A stretch of 64,000 nt of DNA from Gyromitra esculenta (lineage: Eukaryota > Ascomycota > Pezizomycetes > Pezizales > Discinaceae). The notes under the pieces were generated by a model that was not told the origin of the DNA, made no database searches, and saw nothing but the letters and a program-made list of their open reading frames with translations. Location of the stretch: the NCBI GenBank assembly GCA_038503075.1, contig JBCAML010000023.1, positions 1 to 64,000 on the forward strand, written 5' to 3'. Shown in pieces: positions 53,641 through 64,000 of the stretch. A program made the position numbers and the translations under genes. Within the stretch, counting starts at the first letter, position 1. The number at the start of each line of letters is the position of its first letter.

Positions 53641-56624
53641 ATGAATCAATGACCTGCGTTCATAGTATCATTGTCATTTTTCCTTGTTAAACTTGTTAAA
53701 TTTGGTTGCTATCCTGTCCTTAAAATCGTAATTATGGTGTTGCTAAAAGTCGTCCCCGAAAATCATCGAATTTTGTGCAATTTTTCATAAAAACCAACAT
53801 TAAAGCCATACCTTGTCACACAACCCTTGAAGTGTTTCAGCACAATAATATAATGAATGGAAAAAGTCCAACATCCTGTGGTGTTGTGACTATCCTTGAT
53901 ACGAGGTTGAAAATTGTGGCCTAAACGTACGGGTCATAATTCGTTACGATCGAAGGGTTAGCCAGTAGGCCGTTCGGAAAAAATATAGATACTCCTCATC
54001 TCTAGACTCTTGGCTTCGTTTGTGTAGCTACCTTCAGGTTTACTTCAGCGTTAGAGCTCAGGGATTGGCATATGTCAAACATGGAGTTGCAGAAAATGGG
54101 TCTCTAGGGAGCAATATCCTCTTCAGCACGGCGCCAGTAGCGCAAACCACAGATGCAGGCTGAGGAGTACGCATCACCAGTGTATTGCACACGGGTGAGA
54201 TTTTTGAGCTTTAGGAGTCATCCGTTCCACTAAAAGGCTTCGAAAAAAGCTTTCAGGTGCGTCTATGCAAAAGCACACGAGTCATTGCTCTGAGAAAATT
54301 TGATATATTCAGCTGTGAAACCCTTGAACCTCATGGCCACACGAACGCGAACCCAAAGCCCCACCACGTGCTTGCCAAGAGCATATAACCGTGCATTTTG
54401 CTGGACATTTCCTGTTGCATACATATTCCCATCTTCGTTTTCCTGTCCGCTTTTCTCATGATCAGCCTCCGCGTTGTGGTTTCCTTCAACCTCAACCTCA
54501 CCTTTCTGTACTCTAGGAGAGCAAGCGTTCTTCTAGCCCGTCCCATTATTGAGAATCAGGACCAAACAAAGACTTCATTCAAGCCCAGAGTTCTTTCCAA
54601 CTATCGATAAACCCCTCTCACTTATCCTTACCCTCGCTGATAAGTAGTCTGAGTTGCCATGGTGCAACTCGTGTTGCCGAATCACTATTGCTCCCTTAGA
54701 TCTACCACCAAAAGCCACCCAGCGAGACGGGCATGACGGGCAATTTCTCAAAAAGCATAGTTAACAGATTAGCTGCCGCGCTGGAAAGTATCCTGCCCGT
54801 GTGATCTCAGTTTATTCGGACGGTTGCCAAGAGTCGTGGATTGTTAAAGGGATAAAGTTAACCCTTTCTAAGGGTGCGATCAAAGCTCAGGGAGGAGATT
54901 GGGGGAACATAATTGGCAACAGCTACACGCAGGTTTCGTGTCACTACACTATTCACTAGTATCCTAATGGCACGCGGTCAGCGATAAAAAATTTCATTAG
55001 ACATTTTAACTCCAGGAACCCAGCAGCGCCAAAAGACAGGTCCAAAGCCAAATGCCATTTGAGATCGACGTCTAGATATTGTTTAAGTGAAACCGGTGAA
55101 GTGGGCTGAGCGCAGTTACAGCCGTGAAGCAAAAATAAAATCACTTTCTCTAGCGAATTCCGATTAAAGTACGGGTTGATCTGTATCGGGCCCCAACATT
55201 GGCAGAAACTTCAGGTATTTTTTTAAAGGGAAAAAATTTAGGATACCGTGTTTCTGATGAGTTTGTGCGCCAGATACAACAATTACTTCTCTTCGACCGT
55301 GCCCACCACAACTAAACCTATACCACCAGTTGCTTATCCCCTTTAGCCCACCTAGCTAGACACACAAAACCTCAGATTTCAAGTAATAAGGTCGTAGAAA
55401 ATAGAGCACTATTCTTTCCTTCTCTTAATATTAAATAGAATAGTGTGCGGTGAAGAAGGTTTTTAGGTCTGAATTCTACATAATAGTGTTGTGATGGGTA
55501 GGTGTGCACGGTCAGAGCAAAGTAGTTGTGGTATCCGGCACACAAACTCGTCAGAAACATGGTATCCTGAATGTTTTCTCTTTTTTAAATTACAGAGAGT
55601 ACAATATACAGCTGGACGCGGAAATAAAAAGATACTATATGACAATCAAGTGGAGGTTTCGGTGGAAACTGACAGAGTTCTGTGTGTAAACGGCTGGAGC
55701 TAGCACAGAAGCCATATGAGTTATTCTTCATGCGCGGACTCAGAACTGAGGTAAAGTAGCATGACAGGGACGGTTTCGGCAGAATGCTCGGCGTGTTGTT
55801 CGAGAATGTTACTCTTCAGCCCATGCAGTTGTATTTGTTTTTCCAACTAGCTAGTTCAATCATGTTCTTGTGCAACATCATATTAGTATTCGATTCACAA
55901 CAAATAAAGCTCAGAGTTACAAAACGACTATCGTAAACCTGGCATCTGCTGGCTTCGATTAAATCAACGCGTCTCACAGCCTCAAAACTAATAAAATATA
56001 GGCAAAGGACAGCGGGTAAACAGGATAGCTGGTATGAGGGAGATACTGAATGATATTGGTGATAACTAAAGCTACTCCTATACTCCGTACTTAACTAAAA
56101 TCCTTCACAGTACTGTTGCCTTAGTACTATCGTTCCCCGCACACTATTCTATCCGACATGGTATAACATTCTGTCCAAGTCGGTACAACCAACCATCTGC
56201 GCCGGGATATTGTATAACCGATCACATGATATGCACGGGAGTCTTACTTTGACAAAAACTTCTTCGAACTTGCTGGCCTAATCAGTGGTATTGCACGATT
56301 TCTATTATCGAACATTGCGAACCTCGAGGAAACCCCAATTCCATTTGAGTCCCACGATGGTTGAATCCATGCTATGATTGGACTTGGGTCGATGTGGGCG
56401 AAAACAGCAAACAGCGGGAGAGATAAGTGTCAAGCATCATTAATCTTCAAGGCTCTTGCGGACGTGATTGCTCATATCAAGCCTAAAATTATCCCCCACA
56501 TTACAAATACGGAGAGGACTATCGTAAAAGAAAGCTACCTTTACGATACCCCCTGTAACTGTTGAATCTAATAAAACAGAATATAGCAACGGCAATGTTT
56601 CTATATAACAAATTGTGCACGAAA
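53641..56624. other. No gene seen
   Basis: Frames of 60-77 residues on both strands show no domains. No RNA gene or clear repeat was recognised. Confidence 0.35.
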
Positions 56625-56959
56625 TTGCGTCAGCTTCTCAAGACCGTCTTTTACTCTTTACACTTAATTCTACCGAGTTTCACCGAGCAACAACCGATTG
56701 AAGTACCCTAAAGCAATATCACATTATGTCCTCAGTAACTCCTGGTGGCTGTACAGGACTGGTTCAGCTACGGGATGTATATATTAACCATCCTCTCAAA
56801 GATTGGTTGCGCGAAAAGGTTGAAGGTAATATATATTGGAAAGAATCACGGAGGAAGACTAGTTGGGCCATAGGCGATAGGCGTGTGATGACTAAAATCT
56901 GTCTTGCGCTTGTCTGGGTGAAATGTAGCTGTGAGCAACGTCATTTAGTGCGCGAGTAA
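56625..56959 (+). pseudogene. Pogo/Fot1-type transposase, C-terminal fragment
   Basis: The plus strand reads RLLLFTLNSTEFHRATTD, a stop, STLKQYHIMSSVTPGGCTGL, VQLRDVYINHPLKDWLRE, then SWAIGDRRVMTK and CEQRHLVRE. PGGCTGLVQ followed by L-D/R-DV-x-IN-x-PLK is the block after the second catalytic aspartate in fungal pogo-like transposases. One stop interrupts it and the N-terminal two thirds are missing, so it is inactive. Confidence 0.75.
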
Positions 56960-59900
56960 CTTCGTAATATTTGTCTCATTTTACTTGCGGATGAGAGCGG
57001 CCACAATGAGCTGAGCATCAAACGCTTCACACCCCCGAGTTTTGGACATTGGTAATCGGTCTAAGTATGTTGCTATACAGGAGGAATATTGTAGCTTAGC
57101 GGATCAGGCTGTTGATGATTCAGAAACTGTTAGTTTTAGATAACAACAAGCACAGACACAACCTCAATCGCAATGTACATGTAAATGGTATAGCCCTGTC
57201 TTACCGGCAAGCTACGGATCTTGGCAGCCGTCCGAGTAAGCTGAAATTATCAGGTAGGCCAGAACCCAGACCGATTCCCTGGACAGGAAACGCAATGCCA
57301 CTCTCGCAACACGAGTAGCGGTGTACTCCAGCAGCCAAATACACGCCAGCATCTCTTACACAACCTCCCTTTACACGTACCGTATAATCGCCATATAAGT
57401 AAGCAGCACCTGAGTAGTTCTTGACTCCCTCGAATTTTGTAGAGTACTCGACTCAACCGGCAGCTACTGGTGGTAGGTAGCAATTAACATGGGCGGAAAT
57501 CGGCATGAGTACACGCTAGTTATGCGTGAGGACGGATGGTATTGAAATATGTTATTCTCCCGCAGTATTGGCTAGAAGAGCTAGATATTTGTTCGTGGAT
57601 ATACATCCCATAAGCCCGACAATAGCGAAAAGGCCGAGCTGGTGCCACAGATAAGAACCGTGTAGCTTCTGGTTGAGCGAACGGGGTTGGTCTTTGTCTG
57701 CTGGCCAACTTGTAGGTTAACGTCTGTATCCTGTAGGACGTGATATCTCCCTATTGTCTCAGCCGGCCTCGCTCGCTATCTCCGAGTTTGCACGGTATAT
57801 ATTAGCAATGAAGGTTCAGACTCCGTGAAAGAAAGAGGAGGGGGGGACTTGGTTGCGAATGGCGCAGTTGGATCCCTGTAGCGGATTATGGTACATGAAG
57901 CGGTGCTGCAATTCCTTCTGCTGCACACTGTATTAATGCATAATAGCAGATCTGAGGTAAAGGTTCTTAAGCCGCAGAGTGGCAAGAGCGCTTCCGTCTT
58001 CCGTCTTCCCCGCCTCTGCGTGATGAAGACACGTTTTTGATTCTTTGTGGAGCATAATCGCCGTATAGAAATACGGTTAGTTCTGAAGCTCCGTTATTAT
58101 AGGGAGGTTGCTCTTACAAGAATAACAAGCCACTCACGATATTACCGCTGTGGGACTTGATTCCGCGTTGTTCTAAGCCAGTATTCTTATGCCCGGAAAC
58201 CTTATAGCGCGATTGTGCTGCAACATAATTGCGCGGTCATGAGAGGCAGCCCGTATGTCGGATTTCTCTTAACGCTTATGTCGTAGTCGGAAGTTGCAAG
58301 CCGTACGTCGCAGAGACAAGGCTCCCAGTATCTAGTCTGCTACTACCACGCACGGCATTGCGAGCCGTTCGCCGTTTTCTACGTCGCCAAATCTCACTGT
58401 CAGTACTGAATAACACAGGGTGTGGAGGTGTTATGCGCCAGCTCCTCTACCGGCGATATATGAATGGTAGAGGCCGAGAGAACGCGGCGATGGTGACTAC
58501 ACGGATTGAATTGCGGTATCGTCGCGGAAGACCTGCTGCTTGAAAAATGCTAGGGAGAACTCTTGTGCAGACAACTCGCTCATGCAGAAAAGTGCCTACG
58601 ATACCAGCGGGAATTATTTGGGAGGCCGCGCTTAAGCGGCGTAGAGATGGCTATTGATTTTGTCTGGTCCGCAGAGGATAATTGTGTATAGACACTGCGA
58701 TGGTCTTAAAATAGGACGATTGTTGGTTCAGCCTTGAGGGTTGTGCGTTGACAGGAAATGGTTAGGAGATGCTGCGGTGGCATGCCTATACGTATCGATG
58801 TACAATCACCCAATAGCAGCCATGGTGAATTCCAGCCAGGTTTTTCTATCACCCCCTCCATCTTGCTTTCTCGTACATCCTACTTGCTCCTTCTCTACTA
58901 TAATTCGTTTCAAAAAAAGCCATTTCTAATCCAGCCGGGTTAGCAACAGCCTTTTACAATCCCGTCCCCCCAAATGTGCAGTGGACGCATAGGCCTAGCT
59001 TGGCGCCCTCTTTTGGCCAGTTCTAGACGGGCTGCCTGCCTGCTTTCACAGCCAAATTTTGTCACACAGCTCCGCCCTAGCCCTGGTATTGCTGTATTTC
59101 AGCATGGAACGATGATGCTATCTAACTAAACGAAAGTAAAATAGAACTGCTGCATACATACCACACCGACATTTGCACACGGTTTTCCGAACGATTACGG
59201 CCGTTGCGGTTGCTGCGCAGCTTGTTCGTGCATGGTATCAGCCATAAATACCCTCGACTCCCACGTCTCAATGCTACAATCGCGACCTATAGAGTGCGTG
59301 TCTATAGCCATCAACTGCTACCTTAGGCGAAAAATCAATCCTCCCTACTTCCTCCTGTACTACTCTTGTGTCTGCCAGTGCTCGGGGCGGGGTACCCGTA
59401 CGTCCCCTACTCCTTCCGCTCCGGCCTCCACAGAACTACTGACGGGGAGCTGCTGCCCGTCCATACTCATATCCGACGCTATACCGAATGGCCCCACGTG
59501 CATCAGTGCCACCAGGTTGCAGGCAGTATGCCTGGCGGGCGTACGGCAAAGTGTAGTACCAGATGTGCAGCCATGTTAAGCTCGCACGCGCAATTCCATA
59601 CTGTTACCAACACTACCCCTGTACAATGCGCGCGGCGTGTTGGATACGCTGCACTCTAACGTTTTACACTGCTACTTTAACACGCTCACACGTTCACACG
59701 TTGGCATGTTCACCGGTCTCTACGGGCTGAAACCGGTGAATGATCAGTCAGCACTGCTTACATTGCATTGCATGCATCGTCGCTGCTGTCTGTCTGTCGG
59801 TCGGCAGAGGTAGCCTCGTTCTACCCTACCTTGGTCTGTCCTACCATTGCTAGCTAGTACACACATACATACCTACACGGGGTTATCTAGAGGCTAGAGA

Positions 59901-60113
59901 CTGGAGGCCAGGCTTGACGTTGTGAAGTAAGCGTTGACACATATAGTCGTCAGCCATACGCTACGTTACTGCGTGAGCTGTACGTGGAAGCATCGCCCGG
60001 GAATATCGGTGGCGGATGGTGTTGCTGCGTGTAGGGAGTGTGTAGGTGGGTAGGTGGGTAGATGCTGTGCTGGTTTCCTATTTCCGTGTGGAGGGGGTCC
60101 AGCGCGGGGACTC
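56960..60113. other. No gene seen
   Basis: A higher-GC stretch (about 58200-60100) has frames up to 115 residues without domains. Short direct repeats (GGTAGGTGGGTAG near 60047) are the only structure noted. Confidence 0.35.
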
Positions 60114-60294
60114 TGTTGGCGTTTAAAGGACGTACACGAGAGAATAGGTTATCGATAATAGAATTCTATATTGTCTGATCACAGAATGAAGAATGAAGAA
60201 GAAACGTAGAAAGCACTAATTATATACAGTCACTAGCTCGTTGCGGAGCTCCATAACACTAAAGAATCAATTACCTTTGGGCCACCTTTCAACA
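60114..60294 (-). mobile_element. 3' LTR of a decayed copia element
   Basis: On the minus strand it starts TGTTGAAAGG right after a purine tract (AGAAGGGAGTG) and ends GCCAACA, so its ends are the TGTTG/CAACA pair usual for copia. A TATATAATTAG promoter-like stretch lies inside. It follows, in the right orientation, the copia RNase H remnant. The 5' half of the element is missing. Confidence 0.7.
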
Positions 60295-60359
60295 CACTCC
60301 CTTCTGTTGTGTCCCTTTGGATCCATTGGGGCATCCCCTTTTTCTTCCTGAGATCAGAG

Positions 60360-60640
60360 CTATCGTCCGTTCTGCTCTTTCTGTATTCTTAAACCCATCT
60401 TGATCGTTAAGTCGCAGTAACAAGGAGTAGGAAGTGGTTTGGTCAATATATCTGCTAGGTTATCTGCGGACGTGATGTATAGGAATTTGACAGATATGTG
60501 TTTTGTTTTCTGCCTCACATCCCGCGCTTGATTAACTTTAGTCCTTCATTATCGTAGCGTATAGGTATCGTGATAACGTATTGTACGGTGAAACTACCCA
60601 TGACAGAGATTCCGCACACATGTGGCAAAGAACAAAAAAT
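60360..60640 (-). pseudogene. Ty1/copia pol C-terminus (RNase H) remnant
   Basis: The minus strand reads TIPIRYDNEGLK, then, after a frame change, NQARDVRQKTKHISVKFLYI, TSADNLADILTKPLPTPCY, ending at a stop at 60360. KTKHI-x-VK and ADILTKPL are hallmark strings of the copia RNase H end. The rest of pol and gag are absent. The LTR at 60114-60294 follows. Confidence 0.8.
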
Positions 60641-60784
60641 GGCATATCCAAAACACTAGTGAATGAATTACCATGAGTTGTTGGGAGTGTCTTTAGACAG
60701 GTTAAGTAAGTTATATTTTGGGTGTAGAAAGGTTTATCAGAGGTTTGGGGGGCCAGCTAGTGTCGAATAAGTACCCACTGGGCC

Positions 60785-61901
60785 CTCCCAGCAGCACACT
60801 CTTATATGAGCCACACCCTCCACCTCCTGCTTACCTCCTGCTTACCTTCCTGCTGCTGTTGCAATGAACTTCACTAACTGATCCCCAGGTTGTATGTCGC
60901 TGTCGTTCAGTGTCCCTGCGCCGCCAGGCTCCGCCGAGGAGGCCTCCACACCACTTGCTTGACTGCTGGATCGACTCCTATAGGAATCGCTCCAGCGATA
61001 CCCATATACTGCCTGCTTGGCTGGCGTAGGACACCCACATTGACCCCATCCAACAGCAGGATCGAACCCCAAAGGGACCTCTCTAGGACCCCGCTCGACA
61101 GCAGGATTGACCCCATGAGCAACCTCCCTAGCAGCCTCCCTCACAACCCCCCTAGGACGCCCATATTGAACCCGCTCGACAGCAGAATCGACCTCCCTAG
61201 CGACCCCCTAGCAGCTTCCCTAACAGCCCTCCTAGCACGCCCATATAGACCTCGATCGATGGCAGGATCAGCCTCCCTAGAGACCTCCCTAGCAGCCCCC
61301 TAGCAGCCCCCTTGGGACGCCCATATTGACCTCGCTCAATAGCAGGATCAACAATCCTAGCGATCCCCTAGCAGCCTCCCCCGGACGCCCATATAGACCC
61401 CGTTCGATAGCAGGACTTACTCCCCTAGCAAGCTCTATATGGTGCCTGCTCCACTGCAGGATCAGCTGCAGGATCGTCCCCCGAGCGAGCTCTATACCGG
61501 TTACTCGGCACCCATTTGACATACTATTCAATTGTGGGGTAGTAGAGCAGGTGGGCGAGCTGAGAGCGCAGGAGAGCGCAGGGTACCATATATGTATATA
61601 GCGTAGTAGTTCTAGAGGATTGAAGATATCGCACGTGTTCATCAGCGTCACAACTGCTTGACAGGAGCGTGACCGCGAAGTGTGAACTCCAGCACGTCCA
61701 GTGATCCAGTACGTTGAAAGTACAGGGCTTACAGGGCTGGTATTGATACGTCCAGAAGCTAGGGCGCGTCCAAACGAAGGAAATTCAGGCTCTGCGTCCA
61801 ACTCGGAACCTGAAATAAGTCTGTGTCCAGTCCGTCCAGTCCTTTTATATGCGTCCTATTCGGTACGCGCATCCTGACGCAGATCCCCCTTTTCGCTGAT
61901 G
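60785..61901 (+). mobile_element. Repeat A copy 3, 5' truncated
   Basis: It enters repeat A at the conserved segment (CTCTTATATGAGCCACACC), runs through the CAGCAGGATCGACC array and the ACGTCCAGAAGC-like tail, and ends with CATCCTGACGCAGATCCCCC and CGCTGATG at 61901. The left end is missing. The minus strand again encodes TLNDSDIQPGD and VNPAVERG-type repeats, broken by stops. Confidence 0.7.
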
Positions 61902-62491
61902 ATAGCTAGCTCCCGAAAGCCTCGCCTTGAGGAGCCGTCCTGCTAGTGCCCTGCGCTCGAACAGGAGGGCGGCGAAAAGTACTCGAAGGAGGGTTATATT
62001 CCATCCCGATCACCCCGCCCTCCCAATGCCGTGGGAGGACGGGGCACCATTCTTCTGTTTTGCTGATGGAGAAAAGTGGCATTGAAGCAGGCAGAACAAT
62101 AGACCTTGAAGTGGGCTTGTAAATAGGCATCTAAGTGAACAGGTGTACAAGTGTGTTAGCAAGAAAGTAGACCTAGAAGCAGGCAGGGAACAGGAACTGA
62201 AATAACCAGGAAATGGACTATGAAAGTGATCTGTGCAGTAGGTTGGTAGTGGAAAGCATGAAGGAAAGCAAACAAAGCAGACAGAGAAATACGCGCCCAC
62301 ACATGTTTTTGCCCTTGTGTCTTATCTATTTTCTCATTTTACTTTTAAATCAAATACATTCAAGTTCAACATGCATCTAGTTTCATTTCTTGGAAAACAT
62401 ATTATCTTTGCTAACATTTCTTACAAATATTATTTTTTATCTTTAATCTTCCCCATACCGCATTTTTGGTCTTGTCTCCAAGTCTAATTTA
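61902..62491. other. Spacer downstream of the Myb-like gene
   Basis: It contains a lone TTTTGCTGATGG near 62057 (like a repeat A end) and AAGCAGGCAG-type purine repeats at about 62080-62210. The rest is AT-rich. Confidence 0.4.
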
Positions 62492-63183
62492 TCAGGCTAT
62501 AATTCTGCCTCTTTGCTCCTCATCTAAAGCCCAAAATAGTTTTTCAACCACCTCATATGGAATTGGCTTTGGCATCATTAGGCGGGCAAGGTACATCCAC
62601 ATTGTACCGCGATGTCTGTTTGCCAATTTACACTCTTAGTTAATGCAGATCATACATTATTTAATTCCAAGTTTGACCACTTTACTTACTTTTTATACCA
62701 ATCATGGTTCTCAATGTTTTCTAAAAACGCCGGCAAATCAGTGCCCAAACCTTTCCACGGTGCTTCCACTTTTTCCTGTTTCTTGATAACCTGCCATAAA
62801 TGGTCATTTGCCCTGTTAACACAGCGTCAATAAATAGCAACATAATATAACCCGAAGATAGTATCTTACCCGTTATACGATACTGAGAATATCAAATTTT
62901 CTTCATCTGTCGGTTCTCTCTTACACAATTTGTCCTGATAATGATACCTACAACTTCTTGCAGTAATATCTGGCCTACCAAATAGTTTCGCCGCTGTAGC
63001 CCAAGAAAATGGAGGCAGATGATAGAAACCTTCTTCACCTGTAGGAACTACACAATGCTCACCGGCTATAACATAGTAGATGAGTATATCATTATCTTCC
63101 TCGCTCCAAACAGGTGGGTTCCGAGGTTTTTCAGCGCACTTGCTGAGAACACGCGCGTTAGCGGAAAATTCAGAAAAAGACAT
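62492..63183 (-). CDS. Myb/SANT-like DNA-binding protein, three exons
   Basis: Exons on the minus strand: 63183-62870, 62812-62690, 62615-62492. The introns (57 and 74 nt) have strong donors GTAAGA and GTAAGT and acceptors AACAG and ACAG. The phases join to one 186-residue frame. The first exon holds the domain: PPVWSEEDNDILIYYVIAGE, a variable insert, FSWATAAKLFGRPDITARSC and RYHYQDKLC, giving the W...F/W...YH spacing of Myb/SANT or trihelix DNA-binding modules. The second exon has WQVIKKQEKVEAPWKGLGTD and FLENIENHDWYKK; the third MWMYLARLMMPKPIPYEVVE and EKLFWALDEEQRGRIIA. A DNA-binding role is inferred from the domain only; targets are unknown. It sits between two inverted repeat A copies. 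Confidence 0.65.
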
Positions 63184-63772
63184 AGTGTAAAAGAAGGTTT
63201 CTGCTGCTGGTAATAGTGGAGCAGTTTTAGCGTGTTTTGTAATTACTGGTGTATATAGATACAAGTTGAAGAAGAGGTGTAAGTTACGTGTTTGGTACTT
63301 GTTGTAGTAAGTTTAAGAAGTTCAGGAGTACAGTCGTATATAAGGAAAATATTTCATGTTGAATGTGCGTTGCGAGTGAATACTATGGAGATTGTTGCAA
63401 TACTTATTGTTCTTGCCAATTTTATGTTTGAATAACAATTCAAATTTCACTGCGCAGCCATAGAAAATACCTGAAGCCATTATTGTAAAATCTCTTTTTC
63501 TTCAGCAACAAAAACAGCTATTGGTGTCTTGTGTGTTCCCCAGGATGCTACCACTATATACATACATACTATGCAAGATATTGATATATACTTAAACCTA
63601 CCTTATTTTACTTTCATTAATTATTTCTACTCATGGTAGCTGTACGAACTAGCGGTGTACACATAGTCGTGTTTTTTTTGATGCAGTACCAAAAGTCAGC
63701 GACTTCTGACAACCAACAATACTTGCCACATAGAGCACCAACAATCCATCGCATGCACAAGTCTCATAGATG
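63184..63772. other. Upstream region of the Myb-like gene
   Basis: AT-rich, with TATA-like stretches, no other gene seen. It ends at the terminal inverted repeat of repeat A copy 4. Confidence 0.4.
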
Positions 63773-64000
63773 CATCAGCAAAAAGGGGGATCTGTTTCAG
63801 GATGCGCATACCGCATGGAAGCATATAAACGGACTAGACGAACTGGACGCAGATTTATCTTAGTCTCCGAGTTCAACGTAGAGCCTGAATTTCCTACGTC
63901 TGGGCGCGCCCCTCGGAGATTTCCCAATCCTACTCCTGGGCGCAAGCTACATTGCCCTACGCCCTACGTACTGGAGCACTGGAGCACTGGACAAGCGAGG
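63773..64000 (-). mobile_element. Repeat A copy 4, inverted, cut by the window edge
   Basis: It begins CATCAGCAAAAAGGGGGATC, continues TTTCAGGATGCGCATACCG and runs through the tail of repeat A in reverse orientation (GGACGCAGATTTATCTTAG, then CTACGTCTGGGCGCGCCC). The element continues beyond the window. Confidence 0.7.

Noticed and set aside
58229..58543. 104-residue arginine-rich frame
   Set aside because: No domain, atypical composition for the region and no splice or promoter context.
1..64000. CRISPR array or bacterial-type operon
   Set aside because: Tandem repeats here have no unique spacers of constant length, and genes have spliceosomal introns, so the window is eukaryotic.

Overview
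The window looks like a chromosome end of a filamentous fungus, most likely an ascomycete. It opens with three CCCTAAA telomere-type units and is gene-poor and repeat-rich. It carries Ty3/gypsy, copia, Tc1 and pogo elements of fungal type, has genes with short introns (about 46-139 nt), and encodes a SesB-like/NACHT/ankyrin NLR-type protein. A Pezizomycete (truffle or morel relative) would fit, but that is inference from gene style only. Several genes and exons were recovered by reading across introns, so their models rest on splice-site reading and frame continuity, not on transcripts.

Layout. 1-10.7 kb: telomere repeats, then solo LTRs of one gypsy family (one inserted antisense inside another), three blocks of a TIR-bounded element with an internal minisatellite (family A), LTR-like family B, and a small TA-flanked MITE. 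10.7-13.3 kb: an intact single-exon gene with a nuclease-like (Uma2/PD-(D/E)XK-style) core and a second candidate exon. 13.3-22.4 kb: mostly decayed DNA with a broken Tc1 transposase, a short-unit minisatellite and one uncertain small gene. 22.4-29.05 kb: a nearly complete Ty3/gypsy chromovirus (gag, pol, chromodomain) inserted antisense into a solo LTR of its own family, then another solo LTR; three of these insertions keep exact 5-bp target duplications. 29.5-34.8 kb: pogo remnant, family B copy, minisatellite.

34.8-37.4 kb holds a six-exon gene of unknown function beside a 51-bp tandem repeat. 39.5-44.2 kb holds the NLR-type gene, with two in-frame stops near its 3' end. 45.6-60.6 kb is again a mobile-element graveyard (MITEs, Tc1, pogo and copia remnants, a degenerate satellite interrupted by a TG...CA LTR). 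60.8-64 kb holds two family A copies in opposite orientation around a three-exon Myb/SANT-like gene.

The strongest signals are in the gypsy element. It has a textbook -1 frameshift site (T TTA AAC, gag stop, 6-nt spacer, 8-bp stem) joining gag to pol. It has no tRNA-type primer site but a 9-nt stretch after the LTR complementary to a conserved LTR motif about 50 nt past the TATA box, which suggests self-primed reverse transcription as in Tf1.
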